A DNA stretch of 64,000 bases, taken from Bartonella sp. M0283. Lineage in GTDB: Bacteria > Pseudomonadota > Alphaproteobacteria > Rhizobiales > Rhizobiaceae. Both the position numbers and the translations under genes were made by a program. The notes under the pieces were generated by a model, which was not told the origin of the DNA, searched no databases, and saw only the letters and a list, made by a program, of their open reading frames with translations. The first letter of the stretch is position 1; every line of letters starts with the position of its first letter. Below are positions 17,719-25,454 of the stretch, one piece after another. The stretch spans positions 1,922,001 to 1,986,000 of the forward strand of contig NZ_JACFSK010000001.1 of the NCBI RefSeq assembly GCF_016100455.1. The letters run 5' to 3'.

Positions 17719-18489
17719 ATGGAATTGATACAAAAGAAGACAAACTGGTTGCAATCATTGGCCAACCCGACCCGTTTCATGGGGCTGAGCGGTAAAGTTC
17801 TGCCGTGGCTTAGCCTTGTTGCTGTTATTGTTCTCGCCTGTGGCCTTTTCATGGTCATGCGTTCGCCCGACGATTATCAACAAGGCATGACAGTGCGCAT
17901 CATGTATCTTCATGTGCCTTTCGCCTGGCTTTCCATGTTCTGTTACACGTTGATGAGCGTTTCGGCACTCGGAACTCTGGTCTGGCGCCACCCGCTTGCC
18001 GATGTATCGCTTAAAAGTGCCGCTCCGATCGGTGCAACTTTTACCGCACTTGCGCTTATAACCGGCTCGCTCTGGGGACGGCCAACATGGGGCACTTGGT
18101 GGGAATGGGACGCCCGACTTACTTCCGTGCTTGTATTATTTCTGATTTATCTCGCTATTATTGCGCTATCACGAGCGTTCGACGACGCAACAAAAGGCGC
18201 AAAAGCTGCCGCTATCCTGACACTTGTCGGCTTTATCAATATACCGATTATCAAATTCTCCGTTGAATGGTGGAACACACTTCATCAACCCGCTTCCATT
18301 CTTCGCAAAGGCGGCTCGGCTATTGATAGCGCCATGTTATGGCCGCTCTTTACTATGGCTATCGGTTTCACATTGGCATTTTTTGCTCTCTATCTTGCAA
18401 CTATGCGCACTGAAATTACCCGTCGGCGTGTGGAAACAATGCAAAGAATGGCTGCGCGGCGCCTGCGTCAGAAGGAAAATGTAAAATGA
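17719..18489 (+). CDS. ccmC: Heme exporter protein CcmC
   Basis: CcmC presents heme to CcmE on the periplasmic side and belongs to the heme-handling protein family. The 256-residue product has six spans and the tryptophan-rich WWD motif RPTWGTWWEWDARLTS, with conserved His residues in MYLHVPFAWLSM and WWNTLHQPAS flanking it as heme ligands. The ATG at 17719 has AAGGGA five bases upstream; an upstream TTG in frame is not supported. The ccmB-ccmC gap is 91 bp, the only sizeable gap in the operon. It overlaps ccmD by four bases. Confidence 0.95.
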   Translation: MELIQKKTNWLQSLANPTRFMGLSGKVLPWLSLVAVIVLACGLFMVMRSPDDYQQGMTVRIMYLHVPFAWLSMFCYTLMSVSALGTLVWRHPLADVSLKSAAPIGATFTALALITGSLWGRPTWGTWWEWDARLTSVLVLFLIYLAIIALSRAFDDATKGAKAAAILTLVGFINIPIIKFSVEWWNTLHQPASILRKGGSAIDSAMLWPLFTMAIGFTLAFFALYLATMRTEITRRRVETMQRMAARRLRQKENVK

Positions 18490-18701
18490 CCACTGAAACT
18501 GCAACCGGCATTTCCGATCGTATCGACATATTTCTGGGTCATTTCGACCATAGCCAGATTGTCGCCTTGAGCTATATTGTCTCGGCTGTCGTGCTGTTAT
18601 TGCTGGTTTTATATATTTTCCTTAATGGTCGTCATCAAAAAGCCCGGCTTCAAAAACTCGAACAGTCAAATGCTATCCGTGCCAATAAAGTAAAATCGTG
18701 A
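18486..18701 (+). CDS. ccmD: Heme exporter protein CcmD
   Basis: CcmD is a small single-span inner-membrane protein that stabilises the CcmABC-CcmE complex. The 71-residue product has a short periplasmic-side N-terminus, one span (about 27-46, ALSYIVSAVVLLLLVLYIFL) and a basic cytoplasmic tail. It is identified partly by its position between ccmC and ccmG, with four-base overlaps on both sides. Family sequence conservation is low, which is normal for CcmD. Confidence 0.9.
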   Translation: MTTETATGISDRIDIFLGHFDHSQIVALSYIVSAVVLLLLVLYIFLNGRHQKARLQKLEQSNAIRANKVKS

Positions 18702-19309
18702 AAATCATGGACGCGCCCAAGAAGAAAATGAGTGTTCCGGTGATGATTGCCCTTTTCGGGCCATTCATCCTGTTTGTCGTTCTGGTTGTTATCATGTACA
18801 GCCATATGGAAACGACCAATCCCGACACGGCCAATCTAGTTCCCAATGCACTTGCCGGTAAACCGGCTCCTGCCACTCGCTTGCCCCTACTTGGTCAAAC
18901 AGGCTCCTTCAACCCCGAAGATTTCAAGGGGCGCGTTACGCTTGTCAATTTCTGGGGATCATGGTGTCCGCCTTGCCGCGATGAACATCCCACCCTTATC
19001 GAAATCTCGAAAGACAATCGCTTTGACCTTGTCGGCATAAATTACAAAGATAGAGAAGAAAACGCGATACGCTTCCTTGATAATTTCGGAAGCCCTTTCA
19101 AGCTTGTCGGCTTTGACCCGAGCGGCCGCGCAGCCATTGATTGGGGCGTATACGGGCCACCGGAAACTTTTCTTTTAAACCGCGAAGGCATAATTATATA
19201 TAAACATATCGGGCCATTAACGCCGCAAATCTACAAAGACGAAACATTGCCACAAATTGAAAAGGCACTGAATAGCAAGCTTTCTTCGTCCGATAATTCT
19301 GCACCCTGA
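18698..19309 (+). CDS. ccmG: Thiol:disulfide interchange protein CcmG (DsbE family)
   Basis: Membrane-anchored periplasmic thioredoxin that keeps the apocytochrome c heme-binding cysteines reduced. In this 203-residue protein an N-terminal span (about 12-34) is followed by a thioredoxin fold with the active site WGSWCPPC (C90 and C93), the conserved acidic residue after DEHP and the cis-Pro loop GVYGPPETFLLN. Translation starts at a GTG overlapping the ccmD stop (GTGA); an ATG three codons later is possible. The ccmE, ccmF, ccmH and ccmI genes needed for ligation are not in this window; in Rhizobiales they usually form a separate cluster. Confidence 0.95.
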   Translation: MKIMDAPKKKMSVPVMIALFGPFILFVVLVVIMYSHMETTNPDTANLVPNALAGKPAPATRLPLLGQTGSFNPEDFKGRVTLVNFWGSWCPPCRDEHPTLIEISKDNRFDLVGINYKDREENAIRFLDNFGSPFKLVGFDPSGRAAIDWGVYGPPETFLLNREGIIIYKHIGPLTPQIYKDETLPQIEKALNSKLSSSDNSAP

Positions 19310-19515
19310 TGACGTGCCTGAAAACGGACAGAGCGTCATTTGCGCCAAAACAGCGATGTCATCATATCGGCCATTGTGGTTTTCAATTTTTGCTTTTGTG
19401 GTCGAAGGGAACGGGAATTCACTCATAGTTCCACCCAAAAACGATGTTTTAAGGAAACGGAAGAAGCCCCCGTTTTTGCTTGGCAATGAGATAAACAGAA
19501 TTCTGACGAGATATG

Positions 19516-19545
19516 AAAAAACCGGCAACACATTGCCGGTTTTTC
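19516..19545. terminator. Bidirectional terminator between ccmG and the ATP-grasp gene
   Basis: AAAAACCGGCAA (from 19517) pairs with TTGCCGGTTTTT (19533-19544) around a CACA loop. A/T runs on both sides serve ccmG (+) and the gene ending at 19562 (-). Confidence 0.85.
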
Positions 19546-19561
19546 TCTTCAGGTCTTCAAA

Positions 19562-21037
19562 TCAACGTTCAAGGCGCTCGATAAACCAGCGCGTAAGATT
19601 GATCCAGACATCGTCTTTTTCAGCCAGATCTTCGACCCCGTGTTCGATATTCGGGTTGTCATTGACTTCAATGACCACAATACCTTCATCGGTTTCTTTA
19701 ATATCAACACCATAAAGGCCATCACCGATACAACGGGCCGCCTTCAAACCGATTTCGACAACTGCCGGCGGTGCATCGGGAATAGCATAGGTTTTGAAAC
19801 CACCTTCCAGCGGCTCGCCACCATTCGGATCATGTTTGATAATTTGCCAATGGTGGGGCGCCATTTCATACTGGCAAACAAAAAGCGGCTTACCACCCAA
19901 TACACCGACACGCCAATCGAATTTGGTCGGTAAATATTTTTGTGCCAGCAAAAGATCACTATCTTTGAGCCATTCATGGGCAAGGCGACGCAATTCTTCC
20001 ATTGAGCCTACGCGTTTCACCCCGCGTGAAAATGATGAATCCGGAATTTTCAACACCATCGGGAAACCGAGCGTATCTGCCGCTCTTACCAGATCATCAT
20101 TGCCACCGATCATCACTGTAGGGGGAACCGGCACACCATTCGCGCGCATCAATTCGTCGAGATAGACTTTGTTTGTACAACGGATCATCGACATAGGGTC
20201 GTCGATAACCGGCATATTTTCCTGTTCCGCGCGACGGGCAAAACGATAGGTATGATTGGAAATATTGGTGGTTTCGCGAATAAACAGTGCATCGAAATTG
20301 GCAAGACGCGCCAGATCTCGTGACCCGATCGGTTCGACTTCCACACCAAGGCGGGCCGCAATTTTTGCCCAATGCTTCAAATCGGCAACATTTGTTGGTG
20401 GCAATTCTTCTTCCGGATTGCATAGCACAGCAAATGTCCACCGTGGCGGCACTTTGTGGCGGGCTTCTTTCCAGGCCCGTGTCGTATAAGTTTCCATCGC
20501 CTGATAGAAAGCATCACGACTTTCACCTTCAAGTTTTTGCCAATTGGCAAAACCTATTTTGTGAATGCGTGCCCATTCACCCGGTATAACGTGAACTTCC
20601 AATGCCGGAGCCCGATACCAGTCAAACAAAAGGTGGCCGAATTTCTCAAATCGGTCACCTTTAATATCATTTGAACTATCGGTAATGCCAAAAAATACCC
20701 TGATAATTTCCGGTGCGCGTGTACCGTCTCCTTTCAGGGCTTTGTTGAGACAATCTTCAAGCTCGGGAATAGATTTTTTATATAACCGTCGTTCCGACAG
20801 GTCGATCATGGTTTCCACAGACGGCAACACACGATGGCCGCGGGCTTCGGCAAGAAGCGAGCAGTAATAGGCGCGGCTTTGATAGCGGTAGGAACGTGAC
20901 AGGTTGATAATACGGGGGCGTTGACCGGCAAATAATGCAGGATTGGCCAAATAATCACGATGGGTCATGACTTTGTGCGTCGTCGCACCATTATCTACGT
21001 CAGACACTCGTCCAGCAAGAATTACACAAATAGTCAT
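19562..21037 (-). CDS. RimK-like ATP-grasp ligase with N-terminal RLAN-type domain
   Basis: A 491-residue protein of the ATP-grasp superfamily. The C-terminal half (about 285-480) has the RimK-type ATP-grasp core: IRCTNKVYLDELM, the ATP-binding lysine strand FPMVLKIPDSSFSRGVKRV and the Mg-binding EVNDNPN (about 457-463). The N-terminal half (PRIINLSRSYRYQSRAYYCSLLAEARGHRVLPS) resembles the RLAN domain known in this family. Such enzymes form amide bonds between a carboxylate and an amine, often adding amino acids to a peptide or protein; the substrate here is unknown. It starts six bases after the stop of the GNAT/C39 gene, so the two are almost certainly co-transcribed. It is not ribosomal RimK itself, which is about 300 residues. 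Confidence 0.85.
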   Translation of the reverse strand: MTICVILAGRVSDVDNGATTHKVMTHRDYLANPALFAGQRPRIINLSRSYRYQSRAYYCSLLAEARGHRVLPSVETMIDLSERRLYKKSIPELEDCLNKALKGDGTRAPEIIRVFFGITDSSNDIKGDRFEKFGHLLFDWYRAPALEVHVIPGEWARIHKIGFANWQKLEGESRDAFYQAMETYTTRAWKEARHKVPPRWTFAVLCNPEEELPPTNVADLKHWAKIAARLGVEVEPIGSRDLARLANFDALFIRETTNISNHTYRFARRAEQENMPVIDDPMSMIRCTNKVYLDELMRANGVPVPPTVMIGGNDDLVRAADTLGFPMVLKIPDSSFSRGVKRVGSMEELRRLAHEWLKDSDLLLAQKYLPTKFDWRVGVLGGKPLFVCQYEMAPHHWQIIKHDPNGGEPLEGGFKTYAIPDAPPAVVEIGLKAARCIGDGLYGVDIKETDEGIVVIEVNDNPNIEHGVEDLAEKDDVWINLTRWFIERLER

Positions 21038-21043
21038 AGAAAA

Positions 21044-22144
21044 CTAGCTTTTCTCCAATATGACGGCTGCGCGCAAACCGTCTTTTCCAAAGCGCGCAAT
21101 ATGATCGAACACTTTATAGTTCAAAGGCAAATTTGCAGAATCAGCAATTGTCTCGCCTGCATCTTCCTCCACCCATGGATCATGAATAAGGATATGGCTT
21201 CCATCATCTCCATGGACCAGTACCCAATGAGGAATTTTTTCGCCAAACATATGATAGAAACTGATAAGCACAAGAACCACAGCACCTCGAGCCAAAGCGG
21301 CACGGATATCATCCAGCGTAAAAGCAGCAATCCGCACCGGAATGTGTGCTGCGTCAGCCTGCTCGCGAAAATCGGTCTGGGCAATTTCCATTATCTCGCG
21401 TTTTTTGGGGTCGCGCACCGAATTTATAAATAAAAATTCGTAACTCGTGACGATGATTTCAGCTTTCAAACCATAATTATGAGCAAGAACAGCAAGCCCG
21501 AACGGTTCGCATCCGCCCGGCCCCGAAAGCATAAAGACAGTTGTCGCCCCCCGCCACAGTCTAAGCTCGAACACAGGGTCGAGGCGCGATTGTGGATCGA
21601 AATATTTGAGCGCCATCATCAGACAGGCAGCACCGCAGGTAAATTCCGAAGTCTGTTGATAATAGGGAACCGATGTTTCAACCGGTGTATCACCACGCAG
21701 GGTTTTTTCATAACGCAAAGCCGGCATATGATCGGCATAATAATCAAGGTAACGGCCGATCGGGCGGTAATGAAAACGTTCATAAAGCTTGATTGCGCGT
21801 TCATTGTCTTCGCGAACTTCGAGGCGCATATAAACGCGCCCTTCATCAAAAGCCGCCTGCTCTGCTGCGTCCAATAACCCGGAGCCGACACCTTTTATTT
21901 TGCCGCCGGGTTTGACAGCAAGCGAGTAGAGCCGTGCAAGTGCCGTGCCTTTACGAAACAAAATCATCGCATAGCCGATGATTGAGCCATCAAGTTCGGC
22001 AACAATTGTTCTGGCAGTCGGACGATCAATTAATGTACGGAAAGAACGGCGCGATATTCTATCGCTGTCAAAGCAGGCTTCTTCGATAGCTACAAGTGCA
22101 TCTATATCATCTATAGTTGCTTTTCGTTTAATCAAATCGCCCAT
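21044..22144 (-). CDS. GNAT acetyltransferase / C39-like peptidase fusion protein
   Basis: A 366-residue two-domain protein. Residues 1-150 are a RimI-like GNAT domain, with the acetyl-CoA loop near GGKIKGVGSG (80-89) and the C-terminal LEVREDNERAIKLYERFHYRPIGR. Residues 155-366 resemble a papain-like C39 peptidase: Cys170 in TSEFTCGAACLMMAL, His306 in IPHWVLVHG and Asp322 in HDPW form a plausible catalytic triad, and Q164 could form the oxyanion hole. There is no signal peptide or membrane span, so it should be cytoplasmic. C39 enzymes usually cut leader peptides at double-glycine sites. Fusion to an acetyltransferase and coupling to an ATP-grasp ligase point to peptide or protein modification, by inference. 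Confidence 0.85.
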   Translation of the reverse strand: MGDLIKRKATIDDIDALVAIEEACFDSDRISRRSFRTLIDRPTARTIVAELDGSIIGYAMILFRKGTALARLYSLAVKPGGKIKGVGSGLLDAAEQAAFDEGRVYMRLEVREDNERAIKLYERFHYRPIGRYLDYYADHMPALRYEKTLRGDTPVETSVPYYQQTSEFTCGAACLMMALKYFDPQSRLDPVFELRLWRGATTVFMLSGPGGCEPFGLAVLAHNYGLKAEIIVTSYEFLFINSVRDPKKREIMEIAQTDFREQADAAHIPVRIAAFTLDDIRAALARGAVVLVLISFYHMFGEKIPHWVLVHGDDGSHILIHDPWVEEDAGETIADSANLPLNYKVFDHIARFGKDGLRAAVILEKS

Positions 22145-22320
22145 TCACATACTCTCAATTCCCGAATGCCTTTCCCCTTAAAGGATTAACACAATCCATA
22201 TAAGTGATTTTTTACGCATGAATAAGCTATATTTCAGCTTTTTCAAGAAAACACTAAAATCTATCACACGCTTTTTATGAACCGTCCGGTAAGACCGTTT
22301 ATTCAACATAAAAAGTTATG

Positions 22321-22328
22321 TTAACCAT
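22321..22328 (+). promoter_or_regulatory. CtrA half-site TTAACCAT
   Basis: TTAACCAT matches the CtrA half-site octamer known in alphaproteobacteria. It is 166 bp upstream of the ATG at 22487. The next bases give TTAACCATATTAA, a TTAA-N5-TTAA arrangement. Confidence 0.45.
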
Positions 22329-22368
22329 ATTAATAGGCTAACTCGTTGAAAATAAACATATTACAATT

Positions 22369-22376
22369 TTAACCAT
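22369..22376 (+). promoter_or_regulatory. CtrA half-site TTAACCAT
   Basis: Second copy of TTAACCAT, 48 bases (about 4.6 helical turns) from the first and 67 bases before the full site. Confidence 0.45.
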
Positions 22377-22435
22377 AAAATAAATCTTAACAAAGTGTTG
22401 CATTCCGGTCATTGACTAGCAAGCCAGTTTGGATT

Positions 22436-22450
22436 TTAACCTTTTGTTAA
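22436..22450 (+). promoter_or_regulatory. Full CtrA box TTAA-N7-TTAA
   Basis: TTAACCTTTTGTTAA fits the consensus TTAA-N7-TTAA exactly. It lies 36 bases upstream of the ATG at 22487, a position overlapping or close to the core promoter, so CtrA could activate or repress the protease gene. Confidence 0.65.
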
Positions 22451-22486
22451 CGATCTTTATCGTGAAAAGTTAAATTGAGTACAAAA

Positions 22487-23098
22487 ATGGTGTTTGCGTT
22501 CAGATTATTCGGAGTGGCGTTTTTAACGTTTGTCGGACTGACATCAGCGGCAAAAGCGGCTGGTGAATTTATGACCGTAAGCGGCCAAACATCGCAGCCT
22601 ATAGGGCATTACGAATTTTGTGAACGCTTGCCACAAGAATGCAAAATTCGCAACACCATTCTCCAGCCGGTAAAATTAACTCAAGCTGTCTGGGATATGG
22701 TGCTTGACGTTAATCATAGTGTTAACGCCCGCATTACTCCTGCGACAGACATGGAACTTTACGGCAAGGAAGAATATTGGACCTATCCGGTAAATGCCGG
22801 CGATTGCGAAGACTACGTTCTTGAAAAGCAGAAAGAATTACATGACAAAGGTATACCGCTTGCCAGTCTGCTTATCACGGTTGTACGTAAACCTGACGGC
22901 GAAGGTCATGCCGTTTTGACTGTACGGACAGATCGCGGTGATTTTGTACTCGACAATTTGCGTGATGAAGTCTTCAACTGGAAAGACACCGAATATACAT
23001 ATCTCAAGCGTCAATCGACGCAATCTCCCGGGAAATGGGTCAGCATCGAGCAGCGCGACGATATTGTTGTGAGCTCGGTCAACAATTCCGGAAATTGA
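22487..23098 (+). CDS. Transglutaminase-like cysteine peptidase (BTLCP family, LapG-like)
   Basis: A 203-residue secreted protein. The signal peptide MVFAFRLFGVAFLTFVGL...AAKA is probably cut after residue 24. The mature part shows a papain-like triad with BTLCP spacing: C107 in YPVNAGDCEDYVLEK, H141 in GEGHAVLTVRTDRG and D156 in FVLDN. Known family members include LapG, the periplasmic protease that releases biofilm adhesins, but no LapD-like receptor or LapA-like adhesin is nearby, so the substrate is unknown. The ATG at 22487 is preferred over an in-frame TTG at 22475 because the signal peptide begins there; the ribosome-binding site is weak for both. A full CtrA box precedes it. Confidence 0.85.
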   Translation: MVFAFRLFGVAFLTFVGLTSAAKAAGEFMTVSGQTSQPIGHYEFCERLPQECKIRNTILQPVKLTQAVWDMVLDVNHSVNARITPATDMELYGKEEYWTYPVNAGDCEDYVLEKQKELHDKGIPLASLLITVVRKPDGEGHAVLTVRTDRGDFVLDNLRDEVFNWKDTEYTYLKRQSTQSPGKWVSIEQRDDIVVSSVNNSGN

Positions 23099-23627
23099 AA
23101 AAACAATTCACTGCCATTCGCTGCCATTGCAAATTTCGACAGTTGAATTCGCGCCCATTCGACGGTTTGTTTTTTTAAGCATTTTGTGCTGAAAAGTTGC
23201 CGGAACAGGCCGCCAATTATGTGCCATATGTGTTCGTGCCCATTGCCATTGTCAAACTTGTCTTGTCCCTAAACACGTTCGCCGTATAAAATAAAACGCC
23301 CGACGGGTAAAAACTTGTTGCCCCCATACATGAAGCCGACACGTTAAAACTTGTCGCCCATATCAGAAATTATCGTTTTTCGAGCGAAATAAAATTTCAT
23401 TGTGATCAATCATTATCATTGATCAGGTGGCCGTAACGTACTCAACACCATTACTTTTTGGATCAAAATTTTATCCGGACAAAATTTCCCAAGCTGATAG
23501 GGGCTCTATTCTTCGAGCCCATCGGGTACCCAGAAGCCTACTAAAATGACTTCCGGCAAAATGGCTTCCTGTAAAATGGCTTCAAGCGGCTTGCGCTATC
23601 AAAACCGGCTGAAGACAAAACCAATAA
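23099..23627. other. Intergenic region with short tandem repeats
   Basis: The 529 bp between convergent genes (BTLCP protease + and Cds1-like enzyme -) have no coding frame with family resemblance. They hold a 15-bp, three-copy tandem repeat (23542-23586) and a looser repeat of AAAACTTGTYGCCC at about 23310-23360. No clear terminator is seen for either gene. Confidence 0.5.
23542..23586 (+). repeat. Tandem repeat, 15 bp x 3
   Basis: Three contiguous units TAAAATGACTTCCGG, CAAAATGGCTTCCTG and TAAAATGGCTTCAAG share the core AAAATGRCTTC. The period is exactly 15, i.e. five codons, but no gene frame covers it. Confidence 0.8.
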
Positions 23628-24734
23628 TCAGAAGGGTTTCCCTTCTACAAAGAGTTGTTCCAAACGCTCCATATCACCGGAAATATCAAAACCCTTTTTA
23701 GCAAGCCACTGATCGTCAAGATAGGTCGACCGATAACGTTCCCCACTGTCACAAATCAATGTTACGAGCGAGCCACGCTGATGATTTTTAATCATATCGG
23801 AAATGAGTTCTGCAGCTGCAAAGACATTGGTACCGGTAGATCCGCCGCAACTGCGACCAATAAGGCGGCTTATCACACGCATGGCTGCAAGACTTGCCTG
23901 ATCGGGAACCGAAATCATCCGGTCTATCACGTCCGGCATGAATGACGGTTCGACACGTGCACGCCCGATACCTTCAATCACCGAACGACATGAATCGATT
24001 TCCTTTATCGACCGGTCGGCATAATGGAGATGAAAGACTGAAGCTTCCGGATCAGCCACACAAAGTCTCGTTGAAAATTTGCGATACCGGATATATCGCC
24101 CCAATGTTGCCGATGTACCGCCAGTGCCGGCACTTGCAATAATCCACTCCGGAACGGGATGCGGTTCTTTTGCCATCTGGCAGAAAATTGAATCGGCAAT
24201 ATTATTATTGCCACGCCAATCGGTTGCCCGTTCGGCAAAGGTAAACTGGTCTATATAATAGCCCCCCAATTCATCAGCGAGATTTTCAGCTGTTACATAA
24301 ACCGATTTCGGATCATCAATAAAATGAACATTGCCGCCATATGCTTTTATGGTTGCAACTTTTTGCGGTGAAGTTGTCCGCGGAATAACCGTCACAAAAG
24401 GAACGCCGATCAATTTGGCAAAATAGGCTTCCGAAACAGCCGTTGAACCGCTCGAAGCCTCGACAATGGTGGTGTTGGGGCCAATTTTCCCATTGCAAAG
24501 AGAATAGAGAAAAAGCGAACGCGCCAAACGATGTTTCAAACTACCTGTCGGATGACAGGATTCATCTTTCAAATAGAGCGTTATCCCGCATGAAGAGGGT
24601 AAATCATAACGGATGAGATGCGTGTCCGCCGAACGGTTTATTTCTGCTTCAATAATTTCAATTGCTTTTTTTAGCCATTCCTGACTGCAAGAATGCGGCG
24701 CGTCATAACTTACGATTGAATCAACTTTATTCAC
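23628..24734 (-). CDS. PLP-dependent cysteine synthase-family protein (Cds1-like)
   Basis: A 368-residue fold-type II PLP enzyme. The PLP lysine is K67 in HPTGSLKHRLARSLFLY, the substrate loop is EASSGSTAVSEA, the phosphate-binding loop AGTGGTSATLGRY, and CDSGERY is near the C-terminus. The motif GSLKHRLARSLF and overall length fit the branch that includes mycobacterial L-cysteine desulfhydrase Cds1 better than CysK or CysM, which are about 300-320 residues. The likely reaction is breakdown of cysteine to pyruvate, ammonia and hydrogen sulfide, but cysteine synthase or another beta-replacement activity is possible. It is monocistronic, 156 bp from gcrA. Confidence 0.8.
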   Translation of the reverse strand: MNKVDSIVSYDAPHSCSQEWLKKAIEIIEAEINRSADTHLIRYDLPSSCGITLYLKDESCHPTGSLKHRLARSLFLYSLCNGKIGPNTTIVEASSGSTAVSEAYFAKLIGVPFVTVIPRTTSPQKVATIKAYGGNVHFIDDPKSVYVTAENLADELGGYYIDQFTFAERATDWRGNNNIADSIFCQMAKEPHPVPEWIIASAGTGGTSATLGRYIRYRKFSTRLCVADPEASVFHLHYADRSIKEIDSCRSVIEGIGRARVEPSFMPDVIDRMISVPDQASLAAMRVISRLIGRSCGGSTGTNVFAAAELISDMIKNHQRGSLVTLICDSGERYRSTYLDDQWLAKKGFDISGDMERLEQLFVEGKPF

Positions 24735-24815
24735 TTTAAATCTTCCTTTTGGAGAGATCTAAAATTATAAAATCGAATATTAAATTTGAAGAAAATACAG
24801 TTCTTTTTTTCTAAT

Positions 24816-24851
24816 AAATAAAAAAACCTTGGAATAAACATTCCAAGGTTT
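24816..24851 (-). terminator. Rho-independent terminator of gcrA
   Basis: Arms AAACCTTGGAA (24824-24834) and TTCCAAGGTTT (24841-24851) enclose TAAACA; a U tract follows on the minus strand. It ends about 40 bases after the gcrA stop. Confidence 0.88.
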
Positions 24852-24890
24852 GTCTAATTATTAGTATTTTATACTCTTCTATATCGGCGT

Positions 24891-25454
24891 TCAAGCCCTT
24901 ACGCGACGGCGTTCCGAAACCGGCTGGAAAGCAAGTTTCGCATGGAAAGCACAATAGGGGCCTGAATCTCCTGCATCAGCACCGCAGAAATAGAAGTCAT
25001 CCGACAGCGGGTCGCCAACAGGCCATTTGCAAGTATTTTCACTCAATTGCAAAAGGCTCAAATGTCGTGACATTGGCACAACAACGTCAGTTGACGGCTG
25101 CTCTTCCACTTCCGAAACCGCATCGGCAACAAAATCCAGTTTCAAAGCTGTGGCACCAATCGTTGAAGGCTGCGGCTTTGAAGCGGCAGCCACCGCAGCA
25201 GCAACCGGTTGGACAGGTGTTGTACGTGTTGCACGCGGTGCCTGTGTTCCATTATTGACAACTGTTTCTACCGGCTTCTTTGTGCGCGGCGTTGCTTTTG
25301 TTGTCTTGCCACGCCCTGACAATTTCAATCGATGAACCTTACCGATAACGGCATTACGGCTAACTCCGCCAAGCTGGGCAGCAATCTGGCTGGCACTCAA
25401 CCCGTCACTCCAAAGCTTTTTCAAAAGTTCAACACGTTCATCTGTCCAGTTCAT
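24891..25454 (-). CDS. gcrA: Cell cycle regulator GcrA
   Basis: GcrA is a sigma70-associated transcription factor of alphaproteobacteria that activates promoters with CcrM-methylated GANTC sites and controls cell-cycle genes. The 187-residue protein starts with the family N-terminus MNWTDERVELLKKLWSDGLS, an HTH that continues through SRNAVIGKVHRLKLSGR. A low-complexity Pro/Ala/Thr linker follows, then the sigma-interacting C-terminus CKWPVGDP...FYFCG...YCAFHAKLAFQP. The frame is open 20 codons upstream, but GGAG lies eight bases before 25454 and homologs start there. GcrA normally acts with CtrA and CcrM; CtrA-like sites occur 2.5 kb away. Confidence 0.95.
   Translation of the reverse strand: MNWTDERVELLKKLWSDGLSASQIAAQLGGVSRNAVIGKVHRLKLSGRGKTTKATPRTKKPVETVVNNGTQAPRATRTTPVQPVAAAVAAASKPQPSTIGATALKLDFVADAVSEVEEQPSTDVVVPMSRHLSLLQLSENTCKWPVGDPLSDDFYFCGADAGDSGPYCAFHAKLAFQPVSERRRVRA

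Larger units (their letters stand above)
22145..22486. promoter_or_regulatory. Divergent promoter region with CtrA-like sites
   Basis: This AT-rich 342-bp region separates the minus-strand GNAT/C39 gene from the plus-strand BTLCP protease gene. It contains two TTAACCAT octamers and one full TTAA-N7-TTAA site, listed separately. No gene is visible. Confidence 0.6.

Noticed and set aside
19314-19715. 133-residue plus-strand frame after ccmG
   Set aside because: It reads through the terminator at 19516-19545 and into the antisense of the ATP-grasp gene.
23542-23586. CRISPR array
   Set aside because: The repeats are contiguous with no spacers and too short.
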